A DNA stretch of 64,000 bases. Origin: Doris montereyensis (lineage: Eukaryota; Mollusca; Gastropoda; Nudibranchia; Dorididae). How positions within the stretch are numbered: position 1 is the stretch's first letter; every line of letters starts with the position of its first letter. Location of the stretch: contig JAXRKP010000110.1 in NCBI GenBank assembly GCA_037039925.1, positions 181,001 to 245,000 of the forward strand. The letters are read 5' to 3'. Made by a program: the position numbers and the translations under genes. The notes beneath the pieces are model-generated. The model saw only the letters and a list, made by a program, of their open reading frames with translations, made no database searches and was not told the DNA's origin. Shown piece by piece: positions 1 through 18,860 of this stretch.

Positions 1-574
1 CAACCCGCAGTGTAGGAAGTCCAAACCTAAATTAACTTTTCCCTAGTTTCCTCTTCAAGGTCACAGCTATCTTCATGTAGAACTATGCTTCCCAAAGGGA
101 GTGATACCAAAACCATCCTAAGATGTACCTTGATTTTTAACAAAAAAAGACCTGCTCATTAAAGTACCCCCCCGATTTGATTGACAGATTTATTAAAATC
201 TTTGCATAGGGTGATAAAAATGACAAATTAGGCAATCTGAAAAAAAAATAAAACTCGATTCCAACTATTCAGGCACCAAAATCAAAATGTTACTCATTAG
301 CTACAGCATCTGTTCCATTGGCTACCCATATTCCAGCTTCAACTTTTTAGCACATCTCCTGCATATGATCGTACAGCCAATGATAAAATAGACAAACCTT
401 CCAAACGACGACCTCTTCAAAGATGGAACACCACCTATCCATTTCCTTCATGCTCTTTCCAGACTCAACGAACCGCTGAATCTTATCAATCCTTCCTGAG
501 ATATGTATTCCTGATTTTCCATTCCTTAGCCAAACGCCAGCCTTTTTGCAGCTTCAAATTCTTATCCATTTTTC
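1..574. other. AT-rich DNA, no gene recognised
   Basis: No ORF, splice-flanked conserved peptide or clear repeat was recognised in this stretch. It lies downstream of the predicted 3' end of the minus-strand SRSF1 gene. Confidence 0.5.
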
Positions 575-1290
575 TCCTATATGTGATATTATCCTAGTCG
601 TTATATCCCTTTATCTGACTTTTCTTTTATCCACAAATGAATGAACCTATATATGGAGAAAACAAAGAAGAAAAAATCCAATGCATATCCTATACTTCTT
701 TAGATTCTATCCCTTTATCCACACATATGAATGTGACCAACGAAAAGGAGAACAGATCCATTTCTTTATCCAACTCCAATGCAAATCCTATACCTCCTTA
801 GCATCCATCCCTTTATCCGATGACCGGTGAAAGGGAGAAAACATCCAGCTCTTTATCCACTCCAATGCAAATCCTATATTTCCTTAGCTTCAATCCCTTT
901 ATCCATGTTTCTCCTTTATCCACACAATGAACGTGACCAATGAAAAGGAGAACGGATCCATCTTTTTCAAACTCCAACGCATATCCATTACTTCCATAGC
1001 ATCCATCCCTTTATCCACAATTCTCCTTTATCTTCATAAGAATGTGATCCAATGAAGAAAAGAACCATCTCTTCTCAAACTCCAATGTAAATCCTTTACT
1101 TCCTTAGCTTCCATCCCTATATCCATCTTTCTCCTTTATCCACATATGAACGGAACCAAATGAAGAAAAGGAGACAAGATCCATCTTTTTCAAACTCCAA
1201 TGCAAATCCTTTACTTCCTTAGCTTCCATCCCTTTATCCATCTTTCTCCTTTTTCCAAATATGAATGTGACTAAACGAAGAAAAGGAGAA
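575..1290. repeat. Degenerate tandem repeat, about 80-115 bp units
   Basis: The phrase ATCCCTTTATCC recurs with small changes near 605, 711, 813, 894, 1005, 1114 and 1228. It is accompanied each time by variants of TTTCTCCTTTATCCACA and of CTCCAATGCAAATCC. Copies are diverged and vary in length, so this is an old array. A minus-strand ORF across its end is a by-product of the repeat. Confidence 0.75.
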
Positions 1291-1712
1291 AAGTCAAAAT
1301 GAGAATGGTTAGCTATGATTGGGTAAACATTATGTATATATATTTTATGTATACTGTGTACATGTAAAATAAAAATATCTAGAACACTGAAATAAAAGCA
1401 TTTGCTTATAAACCCTTTCAAAGATGAAATACATCAGAATCCCCCCTTAAGCGCATTCACTGTCCTCCAGTTGCATGAATAGAATGTGTAAAATTTACCT
1501 CCTTCGATTTCCAACAACCTTGGTGGTTTAAAAACAAAACAAAGAATATAGAAAAAACAAAGAAGAAAAAAAACACAAAACACAACGGTTTTGTAGTTGA
1601 AACTTAACACGGCAAACATGCTTGCTTTCCTTACTCTTATATTAACTTGACGTGATATGAACATAAACCAAAGAGTATCTGGACAAAAGTCAGCGCAAAT
1701 TAAAAAATAAAA

Positions 1713-1718
1713 TTTATT
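1713..1718 (-). terminator. Polyadenylation signal AATAAA (SRSF1)
   Basis: TTTATT on the plus strand is AATAAA on the minus strand. It lies at the end of the predicted 3'UTR exon and is followed by a T-rich stretch, as expected for a cleavage region. Confidence 0.45.
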
Positions 1719-1806
1719 AGTGTTGGTGATATGAGCAATGAAGAATGTACAAATGGTCTCCAGGGAGTGGAACCCACTCCCCTATCCCTCCCGCCGCATC
1801 ATCCAA

Positions 1807-1828
1807 CCCCCCTCCCCCCACCCATCCC
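1807..1828 (-). other. G-quadruplex motif in predicted SRSF1 3'UTR
   Basis: The minus strand carries four guanine runs of 3, 3, 6 and 6 separated by loops of only 2, 1 and 1 bases. This meets the usual G3+N1-7 rule, with the guanines in the sense strand of the predicted mRNA. Confidence 0.6.
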
Positions 1829-3493
1829 GTGTGGGTTTTGACATAGAGCATACCAAAATTCAAAACTCCTCCAATGTTAAAAATGTCCCTACAGCCATAA
1901 TCTGCTGACGAGTCTTCGAAATTCATTCCTCTTGCGGCGAACTCTTCAAGCCTACACAAATGGCTGTATAGACACTGAATTTGCACAATTTCTGTCCCAT
2001 TGCCCAGGAGTGGTTGTCACGTCACAATCATGCCGCCTTGAGGTTTGATCTGTTAATGTAAAAAGAAAGTGAAATTGAGAATAAATTTTTATTTTGTTAT
2101 TGAAAATATTCATTTAAGAAAATCACCAAAAGAAATAAATCTTATCTTTAACTCTCTTGTTGCTGAGCATCTGCAACTTTCACAGCTGGACCTTTTTGTT
2201 TCTATTAAAAAAATATATCATTTGAAGCGCTAACATAGAGACAAAGATTTCAAATTTGGATGGCAAATGTGTCCGTTACAATTATCAATGGAAAAAATAT
2301 TGGTAAATAAACTGGTAAATTATGGGTAAGAGGAACTGGCCACTAGGACCTACTGATCATTGCCGGGCCAACAGATATAGTTTGGGCAATCAGTGATCAG
2401 GGGAACAAGTAGGTGCATTAGGTAACATGGATAACTACCTGTACACGGTATTCAACCAATTACCAGGGCTGGGAATGGGTCATGACCGAAAGACGAAAAA
2501 TTTCAAGCCCAGAATCATGTGTTACCTCCCTCCGAACAACGATTCTGATGGGTTTGCCAGCATTATGAATAAAAAGAATTGAAAGGAATATGTATGGCAG
2601 TGGGAGGAAGACACAGTTCAATCAAAAACTAGGCTGGAAAAGTGAACAAAACCTTGATCACATTGACTCAAGGCATGTGAGGAAAGACCAAATGAAAACA
2701 AAGAAAGTTTGGGTGACGCCATAGAAGTTGTCCTTCATAACTTCATGGCAAACAGACGTCGCGTTTTAATCGGGCCCCCAATATCAACCAGTGCAAAGAG
2801 AAAAGGACAGAAACCGAACAATAGCAACAAAAACCTAATATGAAAGCTGACAATGCTCACTCCAAGGCGCCAGATTGCAGACTATTTCCTTGACCCAGGT
2901 GAGATTGAAAAAATGTAATGGTGTGTTCACATTGCCCAGTATGTGAAGCCATCTATCGCCAGTGAAATTATAGTCAACAAGAAAACTTATACGGGCACCA
3001 ACTCAACAACTCTAAGTCAATCCGAACACACCACTAAATTGTACTTGCCTACTGCCTAGTGATAGACCTATGCCTGCTAGCCTATGCAGACAGTGAAGGC
3101 TACAATACAATCGCTTTTGGGATGCAAAGGGCAGTGGGAGTACAAAAGAGTGCAGGCTAATGTATGATCTTGTAACGCCACTTGTCAACATGATGCCAAT
3201 AAGCTTGTAGTCGACACTAGGGTCTCACCTTGGTGGGCCTTAAGCCTCATGCTTCACTTTTGCCACTAGATTACATGTTACAAAAATACCAATATTTCCC
3301 AAACCCCTGCTTTACCACCATTGGGGACCAAAGTTGGTGGTGTAATGGGGTTGGACTGTATATCACCAGTCCAGTCCTTTCATTCTCCATAGCAAAAGAA
3401 AAACAATCAATAAAAAGTACTGTTCTCACCATGGGTCAGATTAAAATACCAACAAAGAAAGCCCAAGACTTACTCATCATTAGGAGACCAAGA

Positions 3494-9877
<6,384 letters not shown>

Positions 9878-10407
9878 GTTGAAGATGAAAATACGTGCAA
9901 TTTAATCTATCTAAAACTTCGAACGTGAAGCCTGCGAATCAAGATGGCGTGCGTTGAACAAAGTACAAAGATTAGTAGCGATTCCAATACTGACTGACAT
10001 ACTGATAATGTCCGATATCGAGTTCATGATCTGTCTCACAATATGAAAATACAAATCAGATGGTATTATTAATGTTGGTTTTTTTTAATGACTATATTAT
10101 CTAGTTTGACTTTCAAAATAATTGAGTAAAAATGCACTAAAACCAAATAATGATAAATATGAAATGTAAAAGTAATCAATGTAAATTTGAGTTTGAATAT
10201 GTGAACACGTTTGCAGTTTCCTTCAAAGTTTGTTCTTTACAAAAAAATAAAGAAGTTGCTTCCATTTTCTTTTGTTCTGTTCTTGAATCTTACATTGGGT
10301 TATTTACAAGTATGTTCTCTGTCTATATGTTTGTGTGCCTCTGCCCGTCTAAGTCTCTATGCACGTGCCCAGTGCCTACCCCAATTTGTGTATCTACCCT
10401 TTATGTC

Positions 10408-10410
<3 letters not shown>

Positions 10411-10495
<85 letters not shown>
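10411..10495. repeat. (CT)n microsatellite
   Basis: Pure CT dinucleotide tract of about 85 bp. It generates three overlapping Ser-Leu ORFs that are not genes. Confidence 0.97.
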
Positions 10496-10498
<3 letters not shown>

Positions 10499-10805
10499 TT
10501 TTAGGTTGAGTTTACCACCATTTATTACGAATTTTTGTTTCTTTTCCTCGTAAATTTGCTATCACTTTCATCTATATACATTTTTTAAACTGGATCAGAA
10601 ATAAAGTTTTGCGTAGTACAATCTGCAATAGTAACGTCATGACCAGCGGATGCTGGTTCTCTTTTCCACTTGACGTTGTCATTTCTCTCATTGTTTTTCC
10701 CTGTCTGATTTATCCTTCTCTTTTCCTATTTTCTACTCACATTTCGTCTTTACCTCTGTCGATTGATAAATGCATGTTAAGCGCCTTTCATAAGAAGCAC
10801 ATCAT

Positions 10806-10880
10806 TGGATTTAACAGTGCTAGGATTTGAACCCAGAACTCCTGCGGTAGTACAACCATTATACTACTGACGCATCACGC
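10806..10880 (-). mobile_element. tRNA-like SINE head or tRNA relic
   Basis: On the minus strand TAGTATAATGG resembles an A box and GGTTCAAATCC is a good B box, about 35 bases apart. I cannot fold a convincing acceptor stem, so this is more likely a SINE head than a working tRNA gene. Confidence 0.4.
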
Positions 10881-11497
10881 AAAGGTGGTAGACATCAATA
10901 ATAAATAAATAATTACCTCAATCGCATAAAACAAAAGAAAAAATCAGTACTCTCACAACGGGCGCTAACTTCAATACTCAAACGCAACTACTTGAGATTC
11001 GAGTCCAAAATAACAATATCGTAAAACGTTTGGAAACATTAAGTTTTGTGTTTACTGGTACTTTTAAAAACAAGCATCGAAATAGAAACGACGCAAATAC
11101 TAATAGATATTAGGTTGTGTTCCTCAAGATTGAGTGTTGACATCATAACAGTGGCATATTGAGGCTAGTTAAATTTTTCAACTTCAAGACATCGAAAGGT
11201 GCTTAATAAATGTGGGGTTGGGTTCAATGAAAACTTAGTCAGGACTCCCATTGTCGGGCACACGATGTGATTTTCGTCGAGATGAACTGCCGGAGGGACC
11301 TAACTTTGCTTTATGATGATGGATGGGGGAAAGGGTGTGGCAGCGAGATTGGGGGGATGGAAAGGGGGCGGGGGTGTTCAGGGTCGGGTGCCCAACTATG
11401 GGAGAAGATTTTATTTTTTTCTTTGTCAGTCAAATATAAGAAGAGAACAAAGTTGTTAGAGAGAGAGAGAGAAACAGACACAATAGACAGATTGAAG

Positions 11498-11804
11498 GGA
11501 GACACGATGGTCTAGAGGCAAGGTGTCTGCCTCTCAACCAAAAAGTCGGGGGTTCATGCATTGATAGGTTAAACTTCTCTCAATTTTTCGGTAAAACGCA
11601 TCTCTCTGGTCCCGTTAGGTGAATCGTCATCTAGTCAAATCAGAGAAGGATGATAAAAAGGAGGTCTTGTTACAACACTCTGTACACGTTAAAGATCTCT
11701 TGGCTGTTAACAGGACAGTCAGTGTAAAATTTAAACTTCTACCAAAAAAATTTAGATCAACTATGGTAAAGTTGTTTATGTGAGTAAAATCAAATCAAAT
11801 CAAA
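11498..11804 (+). mobile_element. SINE family B, near full-length copy
   Basis: The head resembles a tRNA (GATGGTCTAGAGGCAAGG, then CTGCCTCTCAACCAAAA). The body has GTTAAAGATCTCTTGGCTG, and the tail has repeated AAATC units after GTGAGTAAAATC. It matches the copies at 19318, 27916, 38130 and 56687. The B box region is diverged. Confidence 0.8.
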
Positions 11805-12924
11805 GTAGACGGATTGAAGAGTTTAAATTTTTGAAGTGCGAATCATAAACGTGATATGTCCATATGTCTAGAAACGAAGAAGAGTAAAAACTTGTGTTAC
11901 TCATGTTCATGATATGTCAGATGAATAACGGTTATCTTAATGTGTCATGGACATAAAGGATGTTTAACACTACTAACGACTCAAATCAGACATATGTGTA
12001 CTTTTCTCAGAATCACAACTTTAATTTTACTTTTTTTCACAAAATGCGACATAGATTCTATATCCATCATCTGCGTTCTTCACAAAACTTGATATATCCA
12101 CAAAATAGGAAAGCAACAAACAGCATCAAATCGATCATCAAACTTTATGTTCATGGTGTTCTAGGTGATAAAAACATAGAAAAACTCTCAACTAAAATTC
12201 ATATTCAAAGTGTTAAAAACAGCCAAGGATAATGCCACTTGCCAAGTCATTGAAAAAAAAATGCATAGCCGGGATATGGGCATGGCCGGATATTTGTCAT
12301 TTGACGTGTTCAGGGTGGTTGAAAATGCACATATTGCATTTTGTGACATAAACAATCGTTGGCGTATATCGCGTTTTGTGATGAAACATCGAATCTGATA
12401 TGAATGGGATAAATTGCATTTTGTGAAAAATGGAATCTGTTCACTGGTAGAGGTTTAAAAATAAAATTCATAGGGGCATTACCTCTTTAAAAATGTTTTG
12501 GTCAATATCACGTTTTGTGATGGAACCCTTCATTTGTTTATGAGAGAGAGCACTGAGCCTAATGAGAAAACAAATGTATGCGATATGGATAATCTTATGA
12601 TTTTACACAATCTGTTGGATGCCCTGCTGTGGTTTATAGATTATTTTATTTTACAATACAGTCCATGTAATATAATACATAGTGTAGATCTTTGGCTTCC
12701 ATGCAGTGTATTCTGTATTATACTATACATTCTCTTCAACAAACATGACAAGATTTGTAAACAAGATAGACTCAGGAATAAAAACTGTTTTTAAAAAAAA
12801 AGAATCAATAATATGATAGTGATATATCATATCAGACGACATCACTCACATTGCTTTTCCCTTTTTCCTCCTATTTCAGAAATCTACTTAAATCTGTTAA
12901 AAAAAGGATCAGACTTCAGTCAAT

Positions 12925-13058
12925 ATGACTGAATGTTTGATTGATGATGCGTTTCCACCCATAGTGCTTGACAATGGCTCTTGGGACATCAGGGCAGGTT
13001 TTTGCTGGCGACGATGGACCTTTAACAGTGATGCCCAATGTTGTTGGAATATCTCATG
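12925..13058 (+). CDS. Actin-like exon 1
   Basis: It starts at ATG 12925 (MTECLIDDAFPP) and carries the first nucleotide-binding loop. A five-T run at 12999-13003 has one T too many; without it the frame reads AGDDGPLTVMPNVVGIS. The donor is G|GTAATG. Confidence 0.85.
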
Positions 13059-16000
13059 GTAATGGTACTACATAGATATGTTTATCTGTAGTAATCGGTT
13101 CTATAATTCTAATGCCCTGAAATATCATTGTTTTCTTCTCCAAAATGGGACATGGGTCGTTTGAGCTCCATGAGAGCCCTTGAAATCGCGTCAAAATTGT
13201 TTACCGCCTCAGTTGGCTTTGGGGTCATTTGTGGGTCCTGTGGCTTAATTCTTCGGCGATCGGGGAACCCCATAATTAAATTGGATAAAGAAGGGCCACC
13301 TTTTCAATGCCGAAGCTTGCTTAGTTCCCTCTCGGGGGCAGGTTTGCTGTTGGTCATTGACAGTTTTATTGGGTAACCCAGCCGTTGTCAATCGTGATCA
13401 GTTGGTTGTTCTTGGGTTTGGTGATCATTTAAAAAATCTACATGTCCCGCTGCTGTTTAAATCTTAAAATCATATATTTTTTATTGAATTTTTATGTGAT
13501 TGTTTACTTTTACATGTAAATTAATAAAATCATTGTCTTTAGATTATGAATGTCATTTCAAAACTGGTGTTTAGCAAACTGAATGACATTTTAAAATTAT
13601 TAATTTATAACTCCATAATCTGTGTGTCTCTGGGAAGACTAGCATTAAACTAGTATTTAATCATATATTTAACCAAATGTGACTTGAAAAGCTTTACATT
13701 ATGGTTTGAAAATAATTTACCAGAGGATAAAAATTCATGTATTTCTATAACTGATTTTTATTTCCTCTTCAAATCTATCCAGACGAATTTTTGATCGGTT
13801 ACAATGCACAAGAAAAGAGAGAGCTGCTTTCTCTTCACAAACCAATTGAGCGTGGCATCATAGTCGACTGGGAATCTATGGAAAAAATATGGGATTTCAC
13901 ATTTAAAGAATTGCAAATATCTCCTGAGAAGCATCCGATACTTGTTACAGAGCGGCCATTCAGTCCTCGGGGCAACAGAGAAAACTTGGCACAGGTGATT
14001 TTGCTCATGTTGTATATCATTGTTTAGCATGAAGCTATTAGAAATATCAACTGTATACAAATAACACTGCTTCTTACTTTTACTTGTTGGTTAATTACAA
14101 TTATGGAAATAAAAACTTAATACAACAGCATTCAAATTGTCTCTTGTGTGAAATGGAGTAAAACCCAGGAACGGTCAGTAAAGTTTCTTCCAGGCCCAGA
14201 CGCTGACATGTCCTGAGCTTATCCCAGTTTCTATAGGGTTGAGTGGATCTGGCGATATTAATCACCATCTGGTCTAGAGCAGGTATGGTTAATGCCCATT
14301 TGCACCTGGCTGGCTTGAATGAAAGGATATTATGTGTTACATGCCTCTGCTAAGAACGCAACACCTGGCCCAGTGAAACTGGTATTGTAACCTAGGACTT
14401 CATGGTGTCAAATCCAACTGCCCACCACTCTGCCACAGATTTGGTACGTCATTAAGGAAGACAACATCAAAAATGTACAAGGTGGAAGGGGGAGGATATA
14501 CCCTTGACCTCAGACATTAACAGAACTTCAAGTTGTAAAGAGTTATTTCTTTCCCCGAGGAAGTTTGTAAATTAACACCCTAAAAAATTAGCTTTATTTG
14601 TGATAAAATTAAAGGAAAGAAAAAGATGAACATTTATATCAAACTGTTCCGGTGGAAATTAGCAAATTAAAACTTCAACAAAAAATTTTTAATTTCTAAA
14701 GAAAAAAAAAATTTGTTAAGTCCTACTGAATTTTCACTTTTTTCCCCTAATGCATTTTTGGCAAATTTTTTCCTGCCAATGTGTTGCTTGCATCTAAGTT
14801 ACTATGTAAATGTAAAAATTTTGGGAAAAATTATTCGGGTTGCCATGGTAACAGCGGCCATGTTGAATTTTGATGCCGAAATTTAAAATCTTAAAATCTC
14901 AAAAAGTATATGGGCTAGCAATGAAATTCTTTTTCAGATATATTCTTTAAACCCTTAAATAAGGAGTAAGACATATTTAATTTATCTCAGCTGTTTTTAA
15001 ATGTGCTTAAAAAAATCAGTATTTTATTAAAAAATAACTATTGATAAATTTTGTAATATTTTGATTTTAAAGGTGCACAAAAGATAAGAAATTCAAAATA
15101 AACCAGTGAAAATCTCTAGTTCCCAATAACAAATACTAGTCTAGCTGTGTACCCAATTTCAACACTCTGGCATGAATACTTTCTGAGATTTTAAGATTTT
15201 AAAAACGTTGTATGCTAGAAATCACATCTTTTGAGAAAAACGGGTTTGAAAATTCAACTTTCTTCAGAATGATACAGCCATATTAAAATTGGCCATAGAA
15301 TTAGTACCTTTTCAGGCTTTATATAAAAAAATCAACTGATGTACTCGATTCTAAAGATGTTGAAGTAGCATTCTAGAGTGGATTTGGAAAATGGGTATTA
15401 TGAGCCCAAGACTCTACTAAACGCTGTTACAGCTCACCCGGACGCCCCTTAATAATGTTTTCCAAAATTTGCAAAATGTCTTTGATTTGTAAGATTAAAG
15501 AAAAGAGATGAAAAAATTGTACATCAAAGTTGTAATATAAAAACATTAATGCCTTCAAGTTTTCTCCATCTTAGAAGAGACGAGATTGTAAATTTTATGG
15601 GAAAGCTTCTCTCTACATCAGCTGAATTCATACATGTGTTTTTGATCTTTTGATTTGATTTGATTTTACCCACATGCACAACTCAGGTGATCTCAGGGGT
15701 GTTGGTGGTATTTTAAACTTTGCACTGACTGCACTGTAAACAGCCAAGAGATCTTTAACGTGCACAGGCCCTCAGTTTAAAAATAAACTCAAATCAAAAT
15801 GTCTAAGCGTCAGCATAATATGTCCCTCCATTTCCTCATTTGTCCCTCCCTATCTCCATTTTCCCTCCTTTCTTGCTTCTCAAATTGGTAGCTCTGCTAA
15901 GGTGACACATACACACATGTTGTTGTGAGAGAGGAAGAATGTGAGGGCTGGGCTTAATATTCAAAGGCCTTCAGTGACTGGTTCTCAAATCTCATTGGAG

Positions 16001-17252
16001 TGTGTGTCGTGTAGATAGAGAGTGATAGATCAAGGGGCATAATCAACAAAATTGCATGACACCTTTTACCTTTAGACTTCCTGAATAGCGTGAATTATCT
16101 CCAATTGAGTTTCCATTAAAACACAGTTTATGCATAAAACCAAAAGCAAGTGTTCCTCGGCACCTGAGTGAAGGGCGTGCATTTATCTGGCGAGTATTGT
16201 ATTATGTCTGTTCACGTGTGTGGTTTTTCCATTGTTGCTTTTTTTGTGTATCCATGACAGATTTTGAATATTTGAATCACTGAGAACATAATCCCAAGCC
16301 TAAGCTGAAAGTCTTGTTTAAATGATATATGGCAACCATGTTGTATGCAAAAATTCATGTTAATGATGTTGGTGATAATTTTACATGATTGAACACGTGT
16401 GTAAATGCATGTCATAGTTGAACAATAGATAGAAAATCAGATGAAAGTGGAACTTAAAAAGAGATTATATTTCTCCTTTTTTGTAAATATTTTCCACAGG
16501 TGATGTTTGAAGTGTACAATTCACCAGGCTTTTTTGTGGCATTTGAGCCCATTTTAGCCTTGTATGCCACAGGAAGTGTGTGTGGAACCATGGTTGACGT
16601 CGGTGAGGGTGTCACCCACGTTGTTCCTGTCTCCGAGGAGCAGCTCCCAAGCATGCAATTAAGAGAATAGACGTTGCCGGGGTGACGTGACCAGAGAACT
16701 CCAAGCTTTGATGTACAAAAATGGACTCAGTTTTACCACTACCGCTGAGCTCGATATCGTTCGAGAAATCAAGGAAAGCTGTTGCTTCGTGAAGGAGGTG
16801 CCCTTCAAATCAAAGTGTGTCGTAGACAGTGGTGAGAAAATCAAACGTTACAAGCTTCCAGACGGGCAGATGATTGATTTAGGCACAGAATGTTATTTGT
16901 GTTCAGAAATTCTCTTCCAACGGAAGAGGGTGGTGTTTGCCTGGGGAAGTGTATAGTGGATTCAATTCAAGCCAGTGATTCTTTCAATAGGACGGATTTG
17001 TACAGTGAAATCATATTGTCAGGGGGAACTACTTTTCTTCCTGGTTTCAAAGAGCGTTTGAGAAATGATGTGACCTCTTTTATGCCAGGCGGTAGCAGAA
17101 CTATCCGGATCAGAGATTACCCGGATCGCAAGTATCATGTGTGGATTGGGGGTTCTCTCTTGGGATCTCTCTCCACATTCAGTCAGATGTGGATAAGGAA
17201 ATCAGAATACAACGAATATGGACCCAGTATTGTCCATCGAAAGTGCTTTTAG
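12925..17252 (+). CDS. Divergent actin-family protein lacking the DNase-I loop, three exons
   Basis: ATP-binding cytoskeletal fold of the actin superfamily. Exons are 12925-13058, 13783-13994 and 16500-17252. Recognisable parts are the phosphate-1 loop (VLDNGSWDIRAGF), GFAGDDGP (after one extra T), DWESMEKIWDFTF, the phosphate-2 loop (VDVGEGVTHVVPV), SGGTT, and the canonical C-terminus GPSIVHRKCF. Exon 1 joins exon 2 in phase as VGIS-H-DEFLIGYNAQ, omitting roughly the 14 residues that form the DNase-I binding loop in actin. The corrected length is about 366 residues against 375. Breaks: an extra T in the run 12999-13003, and one-base losses near 16645-16653, 16676-16682 and 16919-16923. It is too divergent to be cytoplasmic or muscle actin, and I cannot assign it to a named ARP. 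Introns argue against a processed copy. Confidence 0.88.
13783..13994 (+). CDS. Actin-like exon 2
   Basis: The open frame is uninterrupted from acceptor to donor (CAG|GTGATT). It reads IGYNAQEKRELLSLHKPIE and ends with NRENLAQ, matching the NREKMTQ-type motif of actins. Phase 1 in and phase 0 out agree with both neighbours. Confidence 0.92.
14158..14460. mobile_element. SINE family A, diverged copy
   Basis: In actin-like intron 2. It shares CAGTTTCTATAGGG, TTAATCACC, CCCATTTGCACCTGG and the tRNA-like end (CCACTCTGCC, inverted) with other family A copies, but is older than they are. Confidence 0.6.
14475..15648. other. AT-rich part of actin-like intron 2
   Basis: No ORF or conserved peptide was seen. 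A short motif near 14845 (TTGCCATGGTAACAG) resembles one in SRSF1 intron 2 near 6478, hinting at an old interspersed repeat. Confidence 0.45.
15649..15775 (-). mobile_element. SINE family B, 3' fragment
   Basis: On the plus strand it begins with repeated TTTGA units, then TTTTACCCACATGCACAA and TCTTTAACGTGCACAG, the inverse of the family tail. The tRNA-like head is absent. Confidence 0.8.
16500..17252 (+). CDS. Actin-like exon 3 (C-terminal two thirds)
   Basis: It begins VMFEVYNSPGFFVAFEPI and passes through three one-base losses. It contains AGRDVTREL, NGLSFTTTAELDIVREIKE and LSGGTTFLPGF, and ends at TAG 17250-17252. Adding one base at each break makes 252 codons without other stops. Confidence 0.9.
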
Positions 17253-18477
17253 CTTTAATTTTTAGCAGTGGATAAACAATGAAAACATTAAAAATCAGTA
17301 TAACCAACCGTGATGAATTTCCTGCAATTACATCAACATAATAATCATATGTTGTACAGAAATCAAACTTAACCGTTTTATTACTGGCGGACTTCTCTGT
17401 TTGTGATGTAGATGATGTGGCTAGAATTTCGACATGATGAAAAACATTGCGTTGTTTACGTGGTGGAGAACAGGTACAGTCGACTCCGGTTAATGGGAGC
17501 AGCAAAATTGTTGCGAATATTCATGCATGTGACGTGACTGTTTTATGCACTGCGGAAGTCACACGTTGCTGCCAATGATTTTAGAGCGGTTATAGTAGAG
17601 TCACGCACTAGTCACTCATTTCTTCCAAGTGCTGACCTCGCTGATTGGATTTGTGTCGTTCAAAGGTGATATTTGTTTCTCCCATAATATTCTCCTGAAA
17701 TCTCGTTATGATGTCGTTTAGGTTGACATCTTCTTTCAGGTTGAATGTGTTGAAGATTTTCAGAGCATCGTGGCCTATAGATGCAGTGCATGAACATGAG
17801 TTTTTGGTATTTTTTTTCTTTTGATGGTAAATCAGTTATTATTTCATAATTGTCCCAACACTGTGAAAGTTTTCCCATTTTCACTTAGATTTTCATTGAT
17901 GTTGAGAGGAGGAGAAGAAGGCCTTATTCCACTGTGAGTAGTGTGAGTAGCCATTTACAAATTTCAGGCTAATGCTTTGTGGCGAGAATTATCAGGAAGG
18001 AATATTTAGTTAAAGGTAGACAATCCAAATTCGTCAACCGGGTGAGTACGGTCACCATTACGTCCCCTGGCCAGTAACCGATCTTAGATTATCAAGGTAA
18101 ACAATCCAAGTTCGTCGAAAGGGATTGTTTTATCACGATTGCATCCCTTTGACCAGGTAACAATCGAGCAGGAGAATTTGATGTCAAAGTGCGAAGGCAC
18201 CCATTGCCTCACCATGAAAAGAAAGCATGCTACCAACCGAGCTATGCTTAGTCATTTCCTGCACTTCACTAATAATATTGTAGCAAAAACAGAGATTTGA
18301 TTACTTCTTGCTGTACTGTAAAATTGAGGATTATGACTACCTGTACACTGGGCAACTGCAAGAATTTGTCACAACCTTACACTACAATGGTCACACTAGT
18401 CTGAGACTGAGATTCTTCTATTTATGCACTACTTGTCTTAAAGTGATTCGTCTTAGAGTAAGAGTGGTCGATTGGTG
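17253..18477. other. Intergenic DNA downstream of the actin-like gene
   Basis: No coding segment was recognised. Near 18015 and 18095 an imperfect direct repeat of about 80 bp carries ACAATCCAA and TTCGTC. A motif TACAGTCGACTCCGG at 17474 looks like a lone pogo-type terminus without a partner. Confidence 0.45.
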
Positions 18478-18592
18478 ATTGCTTCTGCTTCTTTCCATTC
18501 ACTCTTTCAATACTTTCTTCTTGTTCCTTCTATCCCAGCCTGAGATCACAGCATATGGTGGGCAGGAAAATTTGCAATGAAAATTGAAAGAA
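18478..18592. repeat. Interspersed repeat D, copy 1
   Basis: It shares TTCTTTCC, a T/C-rich middle, and then CTGAGATCAC and GCATATGGTGG followed by an AAATTT-type end with four other places in the window (46077, 55325, 57280 and 58475). Confidence 0.55.
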
Positions 18593-18801
18593 ATAAGAGG
18601 CATCAAAAGAATGGGTGTCGAAGAGCAAAAAAAACGTTTCTCTAAAAATCAAATTTTGATGCAATTTCCCTCTTAATGATTTTATCATAAGCCATAACTT
18701 GTTATGTGTTTGGTGTATAATAACAAATTCCAGCCATGTGATGCATGCAACAAAATTCGAATGGCTTGGCTTGTGTATTGTATGCTTTTTCATTCCAGAT
18801 A

Positions 18802-18860
<59 letters not shown>

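Larger units (their letters stand above)
1690..2049 (-). other. Predicted terminal 3'UTR exon of SRSF1
   Basis: Read on the minus strand, a pyrimidine-rich acceptor ending in AACAG stands just above 2049, and an AATAAA signal lies at 1718-1713. A consensus donor (GTAAGT) sits 20 bases after the SRSF1 stop codon at 3494, so splicing 3474 to 2049 would make this the last, non-coding exon. The 89-residue minus-strand ORF inside it resembles nothing I know. This is inferred from splice signals; transcript data would settle it. Confidence 0.5.
9878..12924. other. Intergenic region between SRSF1 and the actin-like gene
   Basis: This is the divergent 5' region of SRSF1 (minus) and the actin-like gene (plus). 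Apart from the repeats listed separately, no conserved coding segment was recognised. Short motifs such as GCATTTTGTGA recur between 12300 and 12540 without forming a clean array. The SRSF1 promoter and 5'UTR presumably lie just above 9877, but I could not identify core elements. Confidence 0.55.

Noticed and set aside
11498..11580. tRNA gene candidates from A/B boxes (also 19318, 21187, 28236, 45028, 62456)
   Set aside because: Acceptor stems do not pair and the sequences recur as heads of longer dispersed repeats, so they are SINEs.
12925..17252. Actin-like gene as a retrocopied pseudogene
   Set aside because: It has two introns with matching phases; retrocopies would be intronless.
17474..17500. 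Start of another pogo-like element (also at 60479)
   Set aside because: Only one terminus could be seen; no inverted partner within a plausible distance.
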